Assembly: GCA_900539115.1 (NCBI GenBank)
Contig: UQAQ01000008.1
Location: 30,542-94,541, forward strand
Source of the DNA: an uncultured Roseburia sp.
GTDB taxonomy: Bacteria > Bacillota > Clostridia > Lachnospirales > Lachnospiraceae
Direction: 5' to 3'
Length of the DNA: 64,000 nt
The notes beneath the pieces are model-generated. The model ran no database searches, had not been told where the DNA came from, and saw only the letters and a list, made by a program, of their open reading frames with translations. Position numbers and translations under genes: made by a program. Below, one piece after another: positions 26,104-36,274 of this stretch. How positions within the stretch are numbered: position 1 is the first letter of the stretch; each line of letters opens with the position of its first letter.

Positions 26104-29100
26104 ATGATTATACAATCCAATATCGTTGCTATGAATAACATGATGCAACTCACCAGAACAAATCAAAATATGAAAAAATCTGTGGAACGTTTGTCGTCGG
26201 GATATCGAATTAATCGTGCGGCAGATGATGCGGCAGGACTTGCTGTGTCAGAAAAAAAACGTTCGCAGATACGGGGACTTATTCGCGCAGCAAAGAATGC
26301 AGAAGATGGAGTTGGTTTTGTGCAGACGGCAGATGGTGCTATGAGTGAGACGGCAAATATTCTGCATCGAATGAGGGAATTGACAATCCAGTCGCTGAAT
26401 GATGTCAATACGGATCAGGACCGGGCGTATATGCAGATGGAGTTTGATGAACTTCAAAGTGAGATAGACCGAATTGGACGCCAGACAGAATTTAATAAGA
26501 AAAATGTATTTGAAGAATATGCAGACACATATTACAATTTTAAGGGGAATAAGTATTGGGGGCAGGATCAGATTCATGTCATTAACAGTACCAATCAGAC
26601 GCTGCAGATCAAATATCAGATAACGGAGACAGAACCGGAGAAAACATTGACGCTTACAGTGCCACCGGAAAAATATACGACACAGGAATTAATTGATGAG
26701 ATTGATGATATTGTGGCTTCATTGGGGGATGCATCAGATGGACTTTGCCTTGAATATACAGACGACGGTTTTTGCAACGTCGTGTTGCAGGATGGAGAGA
26801 AAATCAATGAGATTTCCGGAGGCTTGTCTTATCTTTTTCACGATGAATTTACAGGATCTCAGGTAGGAGCATTGATAGGAACGACAATTTTTCATCCATC
26901 TTATCCGTTGACAATCAATTTGAACAATAACGAACTGAAGTTTACTATTGAGAATTTTGATGGTTCGACACAGGAAGTGAATTTAACAATTCCGCCGGGA
27001 GATTATAGCAGGCAGGAAATGATTGATTATCTGAATACGAAACTTGTAGGAACCGGTATGACCGCTAGTGAGTATGGTGACTATTCGATTCAGGTAAGTG
27101 GTGATGATGGAATTATCACTGGATTAAAGGGGAATATGTTCAAGATTGATGTCGCGGACGAAGGTGAGGAGGTTATGACTTCTGTATTCTATGATAATAC
27201 AAAATATGGAAGAGTGAAGAATACAGCAGCTCAATTTACCGGTGGTGCCGTGTTGACAAATGATGCTACGGATACGGTAAATAATAAATTTCACATTGAT
27301 TCTACAAATAATGTATTAAGAATGAGAGTAAATGATAATGGAAATGGTGGCTATGTGGAAATTCAGCTGGATGAGAAGGATTATAGTATCAGCGATATGA
27401 TTTCTGAACTGCAAAATAAATTTGATGCGGCGGGATTTGATGTGGCGGTGGGATCGCATGTTGAATCCATGCGCACAGTAAACGGAAACTTAGTATCTTT
27501 TAGTGGTCTTACACTCACTTCGAAGGTAGAGGGTATGACCAGTACGATTGAATTTGATGTGACATCCAGCACAGCTTACGACACTTTGTTTGTCAAAAGA
27601 ACGTATACGGATAAGGGGAAGAAAGATAGTACATCCAATGGATATTACAGTTACACGGCAGCTAAATTAAAAGGGGGGAAAACGTTTTCTACGACAGATT
27701 TCCCGCTGACGCTGACCACAGATAATAACAGTTTCCGTCTAACGGTAAAGGAGATAGAGCCCGGGAATTTCGGAGCGGGGGATTCTGGAAATTATACGAT
27801 TACGTTAGCAGCAAAAACGTATCAATCCATTGACGAAATAGTGGCAGAGATTAATATCCAGATTGCAAATGGTGGGGTGGGAATCAGTGGAAAAATCGAG
27901 GCAAAAAACGATGGTGGAGCTATCACTATCATACCTGCTTCGACAAATAAAACAGTAACCGGTATTACAATTGCAGATACAACCAGTGCCGGTTATAAGG
28001 CATTGTTTGTAGGAACAAAAATAAATTATTCTCATAAAGAAGTGTCCTCTTCTTCTGTGACGCCAACGATTACCTTGGATAAAATGGACGAGCCGATCAT
28101 TCTGGATGATGCAAATAATAATTTGACAATAAAAATAAATGGGGGTTCGAGAAAGGTAACGGTACCGGCTGGAACCTATACCCGGGATGAACTGGCAAAA
28201 AAAATCACAGAACAGTTGAAAGGAACAACGACTACATTTACAAATCACTATACTGCATCAGGAGCAGGAAGCACCACAAACCGAAATAAACAATGCAGTG
28301 ATACCGGAAAAAATAAAACCATTGCCACAATTGATTGTAAAGTGAAGGGAACCGGTACGCCTCCACAGGGATCCACGGCACCGTCAAAGGCCACTGCGGC
28401 ATCGTATACTGTGCCAGTGGCATTAGCAGATTCGACTTTGGTTACTTCTGCTAACAATCAGATAACAATTACAGTGAATGACCATGCTTATACCATTGTG
28501 CTTTCAGAAAAATCGTATTCTCCGGCGGCATTGGCAAAGGAAATCAATGACAAACTGAATTCTGCAATCCAGACTTCGGCAGATAAGGTAAATGTTACGC
28601 TGTCTTCGGATCGCAAACTTGTGTTTGCTACGGAGTGCAAGGGGGAGAAATATCATATATCCTTTGGAAGTGCAACGTCATCCTTTTTTGATGCATTATC
28701 TAAGGAAAAGACGCCTGCCCAAATCAATACAGGCTTGTCATTACAAAACACGATAACGATTGCGGACAGCTCGAATGTATTCAGGGGAAATGTAGATGGA
28801 AATGCATATTCTGTGACACTGGATTCCGGAACGTATACAAGAAGCGGACTAGTGGAAGAACTTAATAAAAAACTGGCGGCAGCAGGAATCGGTGTGAAAG
28901 CATCCCTGAATGGAAACCAGCTGGTTTTGAAAACAACAGAAGCAAAAGGACAGGATTCTTCTATCGGTTTTGATACCAATCAGGGAGGCAGTTCCATGTC
29001 GGCTCTCTTTGGAAATCTGGTTACGAAGACTCCGGCAGTAGCGAAACTAACAACACCGTTGCAGAATAATATATCCCTGAAGGATGGCGAAAATGTATTT

Positions 29101-31014
29101 ACTGTGCGTGCGACAGATGGTGGTTCCTTAAAAGAACTTACGGTTACCATCCCGGCAGGAGATTATACCCGGAGTGAACTGGTAACAAAACTCAATGAGC
29201 TTTATGCAGGCACAGTGACGGTTTCTCTTAATGATAAAAATTCACTTACTTTTACGACGGCAGCAAAAGGAAGCGATGCAAAGATTTACGTAGATAATTC
29301 TTTTGGTGGAAGTGCGGGAAAGGCCATGTTTGGCGAATCGACTGTGGCGACACCGGATATCCGTGCATCCTTTGATGGAGACGGTCATCTTGTTTTGACC
29401 GGAAGTAATACGGGAAGCAGTTATGCCCTGTCTGCTGTTCCAACAGACGGCTCTGCATTTTTAAAGCCCAAAGCCAGCACATCGACGATAAATCCTACCA
29501 CGACATCCGGCAATGTGGATGTAGGAAATTACTATTTGCAGACGGGCGGAACCCTGCCTTCCCAAACAACAATCGATTCGGAAAATAAGGATTTTCATTT
29601 TACATTCAATACACCATCCGGTACTCGGACAGTCGACATTGTAATGGATGAAAAGACATATACGCGACAGGAACTGAGAGATGCATTACAGAAAAAAATA
29701 GATGCTGCTCTGGGAGCAGATCAGATTACCGTGAAACTTTCAAATTCGAAGATTCGACTAGAGGCGACGGATTATGGAAGCGGATATTCTTTAACCGGTT
29801 TGTCTGGTGATTTCTACGAATATGTACTAAAAGGGACAGCTATCCGTGGATCGGTGGAGAATACAAAGTATGCAGCAGGAGGACACAGCGTATCCGATAC
29901 GTACATTATCGGGCGAAAAGATGTAAATAATACAATCAGCAAAATTCAGAAAGGAATTAACGATGAGTTGAGTTTGGATGTGACGATTGATGGTGTTGTG
30001 ACGACATTACGTACGACGTTAGATCCGGGAGAATATAATGCGCAGGCTCTTATCAAAGAGTTGCAGAAAAAAATTGACGAACAGGTGGCTGCATCCGGGC
30101 TTCCGGCAAATTCGATTTTGGTTGACATAGGTAAGTTTCGTACGAATGTTTACGGGGCGGATGATGCCAATGCACTGGATTTTTATCTGAATCACGATGT
30201 GGATCTGAAAGGGGGAGAGTATCGAATTGACGGTTTGAAGGGAAGCGCTCTGTTTGAAATCTTCTATAAGACAGAAGGGGATCTGATTCCTGCTTACACG
30301 GCGGGAACAAAAGATCTGACCGATGGTGTTGAGATAGAGGATGGGGCAAATACGATTACGGTAGATGTAGATGGCGTTACGTATTCTTATACAATTCCGC
30401 CTAAGGAATATACATCAGAGGAGTTGATCGAAAAATTAAATGAACTTTTTGATGCTTCGGATGACAATGGAAAACAGGCGAAATTAGATGCCTCTTTGTC
30501 CGGCAATTCCCTTAAGATATCCTATGAGAAACTGGGAAAGCATACCGTCACAAATGTACAGGGAACAGCCAAATCTACATTGTTTTACGAAGAAGAAGGC
30601 CGGAAAGATTACGAAAGCGATCTTTATCTTCAGATCGGTGCCAATGCCCATCAGGGCATGGAATTGGAACGCTTTGCCATGACAACACTGGCGATGGGGA
30701 TTAATTCGGTTGCCATAAGTAAATGGAAAAATGCAAATAAGGCGTTGGGGCGATTGGACGAAGCGCTGAATTATCTTATTTCCAAGCGAAGCATTTACGG
30801 CGCAGACCAGAACCGGCTGGAGTATACGATAAAGGGAAATGAGAATACAGCAGAAAATCTTCAGGCATCCGAATCCAGAGACCGCGATGCAGATATGGCG
30901 GAAGAGATGATGTTATATTCCAAAGATAAAATATTGCAGCAGTCGCAGACTGCAATGTTAGCGCAGTCTTCAAGGCAGTCAGAGGCGGTGCTTTCCCTTC
31001 TTCGAAATGTATAG
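26104..31014 (+). CDS. Giant flagellin (1636 residues) with about eleven internal beta repeats
   Basis: Flagellins polymerise into the flagellar filament. The N-terminal D0/D1 helices (1-135; LSSGYRINRAADDAAGLAVS) and the C-terminal ones (about 1540-1636; NYLISKRSIYGADQNRLEY to LAQSSRQSEAVLSLLRNV) are canonical. Between them about 1400 residues consist of roughly eleven degenerate units of 85-115 residues, each built as NNxLxIxVDG, a TVTIPxGxYTRxEL helix start, then beta strands. Ordinary flagellins have 270-500 residues. The frame is open with no stop, so it is intact. The gene stands alone between a xylanase and guaA, with no other flagellar genes in the window. Confidence 0.9.
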   Translation: MIIQSNIVAMNNMMQLTRTNQNMKKSVERLSSGYRINRAADDAAGLAVSEKKRSQIRGLIRAAKNAEDGVGFVQTADGAMSETANILHRMRELTIQSLNDVNTDQDRAYMQMEFDELQSEIDRIGRQTEFNKKNVFEEYADTYYNFKGNKYWGQDQIHVINSTNQTLQIKYQITETEPEKTLTLTVPPEKYTTQELIDEIDDIVASLGDASDGLCLEYTDDGFCNVVLQDGEKINEISGGLSYLFHDEFTGSQVGALIGTTIFHPSYPLTINLNNNELKFTIENFDGSTQEVNLTIPPGDYSRQEMIDYLNTKLVGTGMTASEYGDYSIQVSGDDGIITGLKGNMFKIDVADEGEEVMTSVFYDNTKYGRVKNTAAQFTGGAVLTNDATDTVNNKFHIDSTNNVLRMRVNDNGNGGYVEIQLDEKDYSISDMISELQNKFDAAGFDVAVGSHVESMRTVNGNLVSFSGLTLTSKVEGMTSTIEFDVTSSTAYDTLFVKRTYTDKGKKDSTSNGYYSYTAAKLKGGKTFSTTDFPLTLTTDNNSFRLTVKEIEPGNFGAGDSGNYTITLAAKTYQSIDEIVAEINIQIANGGVGISGKIEAKNDGGAITIIPASTNKTVTGITIADTTSAGYKALFVGTKINYSHKEVSSSSVTPTITLDKMDEPIILDDANNNLTIKINGGSRKVTVPAGTYTRDELAKKITEQLKGTTTTFTNHYTASGAGSTTNRNKQCSDTGKNKTIATIDCKVKGTGTPPQGSTAPSKATAASYTVPVALADSTLVTSANNQITITVNDHAYTIVLSEKSYSPAALAKEINDKLNSAIQTSADKVNVTLSSDRKLVFATECKGEKYHISFGSATSSFFDALSKEKTPAQINTGLSLQNTITIADSSNVFRGNVDGNAYSVTLDSGTYTRSGLVEELNKKLAAAGIGVKASLNGNQLVLKTTEAKGQDSSIGFDTNQGGSSMSALFGNLVTKTPAVAKLTTPLQNNISLKDGENVFTVRATDGGSLKELTVTIPAGDYTRSELVTKLNELYAGTVTVSLNDKNSLTFTTAAKGSDAKIYVDNSFGGSAGKAMFGESTVATPDIRASFDGDGHLVLTGSNTGSSYALSAVPTDGSAFLKPKASTSTINPTTTSGNVDVGNYYLQTGGTLPSQTTIDSENKDFHFTFNTPSGTRTVDIVMDEKTYTRQELRDALQKKIDAALGADQITVKLSNSKIRLEATDYGSGYSLTGLSGDFYEYVLKGTAIRGSVENTKYAAGGHSVSDTYIIGRKDVNNTISKIQKGINDELSLDVTIDGVVTTLRTTLDPGEYNAQALIKELQKKIDEQVAASGLPANSILVDIGKFRTNVYGADDANALDFYLNHDVDLKGGEYRIDGLKGSALFEIFYKTEGDLIPAYTAGTKDLTDGVEIEDGANTITVDVDGVTYSYTIPPKEYTSEELIEKLNELFDASDDNGKQAKLDASLSGNSLKISYEKLGKHTVTNVQGTAKSTLFYEEEGRKDYESDLYLQIGANAHQGMELERFAMTTLAMGINSVAISKWKNANKALGRLDEALNYLISKRSIYGADQNRLEYTIKGNENTAENLQASESRDRDADMAEEMMLYSKDKILQQSQTAMLAQSSRQSEAVLSLLRNV

Positions 31015-31033
31015 TATAGAAGAGCTTTTCCAG

Positions 31034-31062
31034 TAGACAAAGTCTGTGAAAAATGCTATAAT
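31034..31062 (+). promoter_or_regulatory. guaA promoter
   Basis: TAGACA (31034-31039) and TATAAT (31057-31062) with a 17-bp spacer. The start codon is 46 bp on, so there is no room for a purine riboswitch. Confidence 0.8.
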
Positions 31063-31107
31063 TTTTAAATATATGAAACAAGCAATGATCAGAAGGAGGA
31101 AATAACG

Positions 31108-32646
31108 TTGAATAAAGAACTCGTTATTGTGCTTGATTTTGGCGGCCAGTACAATCAGCTGATTGCCAGACGTGTCCGAGAGTGTCATGTATACTGCGAA
31201 GTGCATCCGTACACCCTTGGAATCGATAAGATCAAGGAAATGAACCCGAAAGGGATTATATTTACCGGTGGACCAAATAGTGTATATGCGGAAGAATCCC
31301 CACGTTATCAGAAAGAAATTTTTGAGCTTGGTATCCCGATTCTCGGAATCTGCTATGGTTCCCAGTTGATGGCATATACGCTCGGTGGAACAGTGGAGAC
31401 AGCACCTGTCAGCGAATACGGAAAGACAGAAGTCAAAGTGGACAAGTCGTCTCTCTTATTTGGCGATGTCGAAGAAAAGACAATCTGCTGGATGAGCCAC
31501 ACCGATTATATCGCAAAGGCACCGGAAGGCTTTACTATCAGTGCGACGACACCTGTCTGCCCGGTAGCAGCGATGGAAATGCCTGAGAAAAAACTTTATG
31601 CAACGCAATTTCATCCCGAAGTTCTTCATACTCAGGAAGGTGTGAAGATGCTTTCCAATTTTGTATACAAAGTCTGCGGCTGCAGCGGTGACTGGAAAAT
31701 GTCTTCTTTCGTAGAAGATACCATCCGTTCCATCCGTGAAAAGGTCGGTGACGGCAAAGTGCTCTGTGCCCTTTCCGGTGGTGTCGACTCTTCCGTGGCA
31801 GCAGTCCTTCTTTCAAAGGCAATTGGCAAACAGCTGACTTGTGTCTTTGTTGATCAGGGACTTCTGCGCAAAAATGAAGGCGATGAAGTCGAAGCTGTAT
31901 TCGGCCCGGACGGCCCATACGACCTGAACTTTATCCGCGTCAACTGCCAGGAACGTTTCTATGAAAAACTTGCCGGTGTCAGTGAACCGGAAGCAAAACG
32001 TAAAATCATCGGCGAAGAATTTATCCGAGTTTTCGAAGAGGAAGCAAAGAAAATCGGAGCTGTCGATTTCTTGGTACAGGGAACGATTTACCCGGACGTG
32101 ATCGAATCCGGTCTCGGTAAATCCGCAGTCATCAAGTCCCACCACAATGTCGGTGGTCTCCCGGACTGCGTTGATTTCAAAGAAATCATCGAACCTCTCC
32201 GTCTCCTTTTCAAGGACGAAGTTCGTAAAGCCGGCCGCGAACTCGGCATCCCGGAATATCTGGTAAGCCGCCAGCCATTCCCGGGCCCGGGCCTTGGAAT
32301 CCGTATCGTCGGCGAAGTAACGGCAGAAAAAGTCCGCATCGTTCAAGACGCCGACTACATCTACCGCGACGAGATCGCCAAAGCCGGCATCGAAGGTCTC
32401 GGCCAGTACTTCGCAGCCCTTACCAACATGCGCAGCGTCGGTGTCATGGGTGACGAACGTACCTACGACTACGCCGTAGCTCTCCGCGCCGTGAACACAA
32501 CCGACTTCATGACCGCCGAGTGCTCCGAAATCCCATTCGAGGTACTCCAAAAGGTAATGAACCGAATCATAAACGAGGTGAAAGGGGTCAACCGCGTAAT
32601 GTACGATCTGACCAGCAAGCCACCTGGAACGATAGAGATGGAATAG
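31108..32646 (+). CDS. guaA: GMP synthase (glutamine-hydrolysing)
   Basis: GuaA aminates XMP to GMP. The 512-residue protein has a class I glutaminase (nucleophile Cys in [23 protein letters not shown]), an ATP pyrophosphatase (P-loop [14 protein letters not shown]) and the dimerisation domain ending [14 protein letters not shown] start at 31108 with AAGGAGG seven nt upstream. From about 31690 to the stop, codons shift toward C-ending forms (GAC, TAC, GCC, ATC) compared with the first third. The 3' end of guaA is a known island insertion site, and accessory DNA starts right after it here. Confidence 0.96.
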   Translation: MNKELVIVLDFGGQYNQLIARRVRECHVYCEVHPYTLGIDKIKEMNPKGIIFTGGPNSVYAEESPRYQKEIFELGIPILGICYGSQLMAYTLGGTVETAPVSEYGKTEVKVDKSSLLFGDVEEKTICWMSHTDYIAKAPEGFTISATTPVCPVAAMEMPEKKLYATQFHPEVLHTQEGVKMLSNFVYKVCGCSGDWKMSSFVEDTIRSIREKVGDGKVLCALSGGVDSSVAAVLLSKAIGKQLTCVFVDQGLLRKNEGDEVEAVFGPDGPYDLNFIRVNCQERFYEKLAGVSEPEAKRKIIGEEFIRVFEEEAKKIGAVDFLVQGTIYPDVIESGLGKSAVIKSHHNVGGLPDCVDFKEIIEPLRLLFKDEVRKAGRELGIPEYLVSRQPFPGPGLGIRIVGEVTAEKVRIVQDADYIYRDEIAKAGIEGLGQYFAALTNMRSVGVMGDERTYDYAVALRAVNTTDFMTAECSEIPFEVLQKVMNRIINEVKGVNRVMYDLTSKPPGTIEME

Positions 32647-32685
32647 GCTACAAGCAGTGCGAATAAGTTATAGAATAAAAATATT

Positions 32686-32741
32686 AGAGACCATAAGATG
32701 GATTTTGAACTTTTAATAGCGGCATCTTATGGTCTCTTTTG
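32686..32741 (+). terminator. guaA terminator with a perfect 15-bp stem
   Basis: AGAGACCATAAGATG (32686-32700) and CATCTTATGGTCTCT (32723-32737) pair perfectly around a 22-nt loop, followed by TTTTG TTT. It may also be a remnant element end, but terminator use is simplest. Confidence 0.8.
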
Positions 32742-33020
32742 TTTACAGAAAAAATAATTTTGTAATAAGATTTGTCGTTTTTTGTCGAAATTTGCGATGA
32801 AAAGATGGTGAATTTTGTAAAATGATGTGATATACTAGGAATAGATAGTATTTTAGAAAGGTAAGAAGAGGGAGCTATCAATATCAATTAATTGGAAGAG
32901 TATAAGATTATAGATTGGATCGTTCAGGATAATGCTTGTTCAAGGAAAAGATAGTTGTAGTAATTATAAAAAAGAATGTTTAGTGTTTCAAACAAAATGA
33001 TAGAGAAAGTTTGTAGAAAA
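32742..33020. other. AT-rich gap with no recognisable gene
   Basis: About 280 bp between the guaA terminator and the IS3 relic. There is a TATACT at 32830-32835 with only a weak -35. No coding frame with homology, no tRNA and no clear attachment repeat matching the guaA 3' end could be seen. Confidence 0.5.
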
Positions 33021-33251
33021 ATGCTTAAGGATAAAATCAAGAAAGCCTTTCCCTGGGATAATGCCTGTATTGAATCCTTTCATTCATTGATAAAGCCAGA
33101 ATGGCTGAACCACTTTAAGATCGGCAAATATTGTCTGGTGTTTGAATAGGTGGAAACATTTTATAATACTAAACGGATTCATAGTCATTGCGATTATATG
33201 TCGCCGGATGATTTTGAAAAACTGTATCATCAGACAAATTCGAAGTTGTAG
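33021..33251 (+). pseudogene. IS3-family transposase (OrfB) C-terminal relic
   Basis: Translating from 33021 gives KKAFPWDNACIESFHSLIK, then an in-frame TAG (33149-33151), then VETFYNTKRIHSHCDYMSP. These match the C-terminal DDE region of IS3-type transposases (DNACIESFFGTLK and YNxKRIHSxLGYxSP). The N-terminal two thirds, including the first two Asp residues, and the terminal repeats are missing, so it is a dead fragment. It marks old mobile-element activity at the guaA-proximal edge of the accessory region. Confidence 0.82.
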
Positions 33252-33320
33252 GCAAGTTAGAATAAGAAAACTTATTTTAATTTGTGCTAAATCCTGACAT
33301 AGGACTAGAGGAGGTATAGA

Positions 33321-33644
33321 ATGTTTATTAGAAAAGTCAAAATTCATAATTTTAAATGCTATAGAGATTTTGAAATTACTCTTGAAGAAGGTTTAAATAT
33401 TGTTGTAGGAGATAATGAAGCAGGAAAGTCTACAATACTAGAAGCTATAAATCTGGCACTAACTGGAATTATAAGAGGAAAGAGTATTTGGAATGAAATT
33501 TCACAGTATATTTTTAATAAAGAGGCAGTAGATGAGTATATTGTTTCGTTAGGGACAGTGCCTATAGCGCTTCCATACATAACAATAGAAATCTTTTTAG
33601 GCGGGGATGAAAATCCTTTGATGAATGGTGATAGCATAAAATAG
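33321..33644 (+). pseudogene. N-terminal fragment of an OLD-family AAA ATPase/nuclease
   Basis: This 107-residue frame begins MFIRKVKIHNFKCYRDFEI and has a Walker A, VVGDNEAGKST, then AISQYIF-like residues NEISQYIFNKEAVDEY typical of OLD/GajA-type nucleases. Full-length members have 550-700 residues with a TOPRIM nuclease, so about 85% is missing. GGAGG precedes the ATG. The CD-NTase starts 28 bp after the stop. It is either debris of an older defence gene or a short coupled leader frame of the CBASS operon. Confidence 0.7.
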
Positions 33645-33672
33645 AACAAATATTTGCGAAAAGGAGACAGGT

Positions 33673-34641
33673 ATGCTTAATTTAAATGATTTGTTTTTGG
33701 ATTTTAATGATAATTTGACACTTAAGAAGAAATATAAGGATTTAGTAACTACAGGAAGAAATGCACTTAGGAATAAAATTAGAAGTAAATTTGAGGAGAA
33801 TGATAGAAAGAAACCGAAATACTATATGCAAGGTTCTTATGCGATGAATACAGCTATTAATCCAGAGGAAGATGAAGAGTTTGATTTAGATGATGGTGTC
33901 TATTTGCAGGGATATTCTGATGATAAAGATACCTGGCCGGCGACAACAACTGTACACGATTGGGTAAAGAAAGCAGTTGATAAGCATACATCTAATGACC
34001 CGATTGATAAAAATACTTGTGTTAGAGTCGTTTATGAAGAAAAGTACCATATTGACTTGCCGATATATATTATGGGCGAAGATGATGCTGATAATGCGTG
34101 TGCTTATTTAGCACATAAGAGTAAGGGATGGATAGAAAGTGATCCCAAAGCATTTAAAGAGTGGTTTCAAAACTGTGTAAATGAAAATGGTCAAGTGATT
34201 CGTCATATGGTTAAGTTCTTGAAAGCGTGGAAGGTGAAAAAGGGAGTTGACATACCCGGAATGGCAATCACAATATTAGTTTGCAATAATTATACGGTTA
34301 CTGATAAAAGAGAAGATATCTCATTGCTTGATACGGTAACGAATATATTGGATTGTTTGGATACAAAATTTGAGTGTTATAAACCTGTAACACCGACAGA
34401 CGAAGATTTGTTTGCAGGATATAGTGAGACAAAGAAAGAAAATGTGATTAATAGCTTTAAGACGCTTAAAAGCAGGTTGAATAAAGCTATTTATGAAGAA
34501 AAGAATGAAAAAAAGGCTACAGATTTATTGCAAAAAGAATTTGGTGACAGGTTTCCAGAGGGAGAGGATAAAGATAAGTCTATTTATGACAGAACATCCG
34601 CTCCGATTCAGTTAGGTGGTGAAGATAGTCATTTTGCATAA
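33673..34641 (+). CDS. CBASS cyclic-oligonucleotide synthase (CD-NTase, DncV-like)
   Basis: CD-NTases make cyclic di- or trinucleotides on phage infection to activate a killing effector. The 322-residue protein has the nucleotidyltransferase Gly54-Ser55 in MQGSYAMNTAI, catalytic Asp71 and Asp73 in EFDLDDGVYLQ, and the third Asp128 in YHIDLPIY. The DLDDGVY form resembles DncV-type synthases. It ends in HFA, a small C-terminal residue as expected for a Cap2 conjugation substrate. AAGGAG precedes the ATG. It overlaps cap2 by about 25 bp. The product nucleotide cannot be told from sequence. Confidence 0.9.
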   Translation: MLNLNDLFLDFNDNLTLKKKYKDLVTTGRNALRNKIRSKFEENDRKKPKYYMQGSYAMNTAINPEEDEEFDLDDGVYLQGYSDDKDTWPATTTVHDWVKKAVDKHTSNDPIDKNTCVRVVYEEKYHIDLPIYIMGEDDADNACAYLAHKSKGWIESDPKAFKEWFQNCVNENGQVIRHMVKFLKAWKVKKGVDIPGMAITILVCNNYTVTDKREDISLLDTVTNILDCLDTKFECYKPVTPTDEDLFAGYSETKKENVINSFKTLKSRLNKAIYEEKNEKKATDLLQKEFGDRFPEGEDKDKSIYDRTSAPIQLGGEDSHFA

Positions 34642-36274
34642 GGAAATTGTCAGTTATCTGTCTGAGCAAGGCTACATATGCAGATACGAGGATGAAGAGA
34701 ATGTTATAACAATAGACATATGCGTAGAAGCTAGGGATATTCAATTAGTTATGAAACTACCAAGATTTTATCCATATGAGTTTCCGGAAATATATTGTTA
34801 TCAAGAATTTGATTTTCTCGTACCGCATGTATATACAAACAAACAACTATGTTTATTTGATGAAAATGAAGAAACTGTATATCCGGATCGATATCTTGAA
34901 ATTGCAAAGATATCGATTGAACGTGCAATCAAATTATTTCAAGATAGTATATTGAAGAATAATCTGCTTGAATACAATTTAGAAGCGGTTTCTTACTGGA
35001 ATACGAAAGCAGAATCTTTTGTTGTTATGTTAAGATTTGATGAATCGTTTTCACATTATATATGGGCATATCAGATGACAAAAAGTAGCTATGTATGTTC
35101 AGACAGCAAAATAGAACTTATTACTTTTATCCGAAGATTACGTGAGCTGGATATTGATGAACAAGACTTAAAACAAGTTTTGTTCGTTAAATCAGATGTA
35201 GTTATCACTATGCTTATTTCAAAATTAACAGATGTATATTTATGGTTGATTGGAAAGAAAAATGAAAAATTATATTTTGATTATATGTCGGAAAATAATA
35301 GTCCGAGTCTGATAATTTCAAGTTTTAATAACACAGTGGGTGATTGTTTGCTGGGTATTAAAGTTGGGAAATTGAAGAGTAATAATGTGAGAATTACAAG
35401 AAAAAATATTGCAGGTGTTTTAAGAGCAAATTCTGGTAGAAGGTTTGAAAAGATTCAAATATGTGATATGCGAATGAAAAGACTTTTTACACGCGGAGGT
35501 GATGGTCGAGCAATGTTTGATAAAAAGTGTTTGTTCGTAGGCGGTGGTTCAGTTGGTTCATATTTAGTTAAGGCAGTAACTGAGATTGGAATTAGTGACG
35601 ATATAACCATAATAGATAAAGATATTTTGACTTCAGACAATATTGCAAGGCACTTATGTGGTGCAGATAAATTACTGTCTGAAAATAAAGCAAAGGCAAT
35701 AAGTAATTACATGTTAGAACAGTATCCTACAATGCGTTGTGAAGGAATATATAAAAATGTATTAGAAATTATCGAAGAGCCCGCAGATTTTTTTGGTGAA
35801 TATGATATTGTTTTTGTGGCAGTAGGAAACTGGATGTTAGAGAAAAAATTTGTAAAATTATATAAAGAAGGTAAAATTAAACAGTGTGTATTAGTTTGGA
35901 TAGAACCGTACTTAATAGCAGGACATGTTATTGTGCTCAATACAGACTATACAGAAAAGAGCAATGAATATCTTTTTGACGAGTGGGGCAATTTCAAAAT
36001 TTCTGTGGTCGAAAATAGTAAGCAATATATGAAGAGTGAAGCCGGATGTCAAAGTGCGTATGCACCTTATGCAGGGTTTGAACTTCAAAAATTCATTTTG
36101 GATTTTGTTGACTTATATCATCGAGAGGTATATGAAAAAGAATGCAAGGCTAATTATGTTATTGATTGGTTTGGACGGATGAAATGGGCAAGGATGAATA
36201 GTATTGCTATAAAGCCACGATATAGGTCTCTAGAAGATAGAACAATTAATATACAAAGGATTGATATTGACTAA
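34616..36274 (+). CDS. cap2: CBASS Cap2: fused E2-E1 ubiquitin-like conjugation enzyme
   Basis: Cap2 primes type II CBASS by conjugating the CD-NTase C-terminus to a target. The 552-residue protein has an E2-like domain (about 1-130) with the candidate catalytic Cys79 in YTNKQLCLF, a linker (130-290) and a ThiF/E1 adenylation domain with the nucleotide loop GGGSVG (309-314) and Asp334/336 in IIDKD. The E1 catalytic Cys478 is in SEAGCQSAYAPY. The start is GTG at 34616 or 34619, inside the end of the synthase gene. Its stop overlaps the cap3 ATG (TAATG). Confidence 0.9.
   Translation: MVKIVILHKEIVSYLSEQGYICRYEDEENVITIDICVEARDIQLVMKLPRFYPYEFPEIYCYQEFDFLVPHVYTNKQLCLFDENEETVYPDRYLEIAKISIERAIKLFQDSILKNNLLEYNLEAVSYWNTKAESFVVMLRFDESFSHYIWAYQMTKSSYVCSDSKIELITFIRRLRELDIDEQDLKQVLFVKSDVVITMLISKLTDVYLWLIGKKNEKLYFDYMSENNSPSLIISSFNNTVGDCLLGIKVGKLKSNNVRITRKNIAGVLRANSGRRFEKIQICDMRMKRLFTRGGDGRAMFDKKCLFVGGGSVGSYLVKAVTEIGISDDITIIDKDILTSDNIARHLCGADKLLSENKAKAISNYMLEQYPTMRCEGIYKNVLEIIEEPADFFGEYDIVFVAVGNWMLEKKFVKLYKEGKIKQCVLVWIEPYLIAGHVIVLNTDYTEKSNEYLFDEWGNFKISVVENSKQYMKSEAGCQSAYAPYAGFELQKFILDFVDLYHREVYEKECKANYVIDWFGRMKWARMNSIAIKPRYRSLEDRTINIQRIDID

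Noticed and set aside
32684..32887. 67-residue minus-strand frame after guaA
   Set aside because: It spans the guaA terminator hairpin and has no protein-like features.
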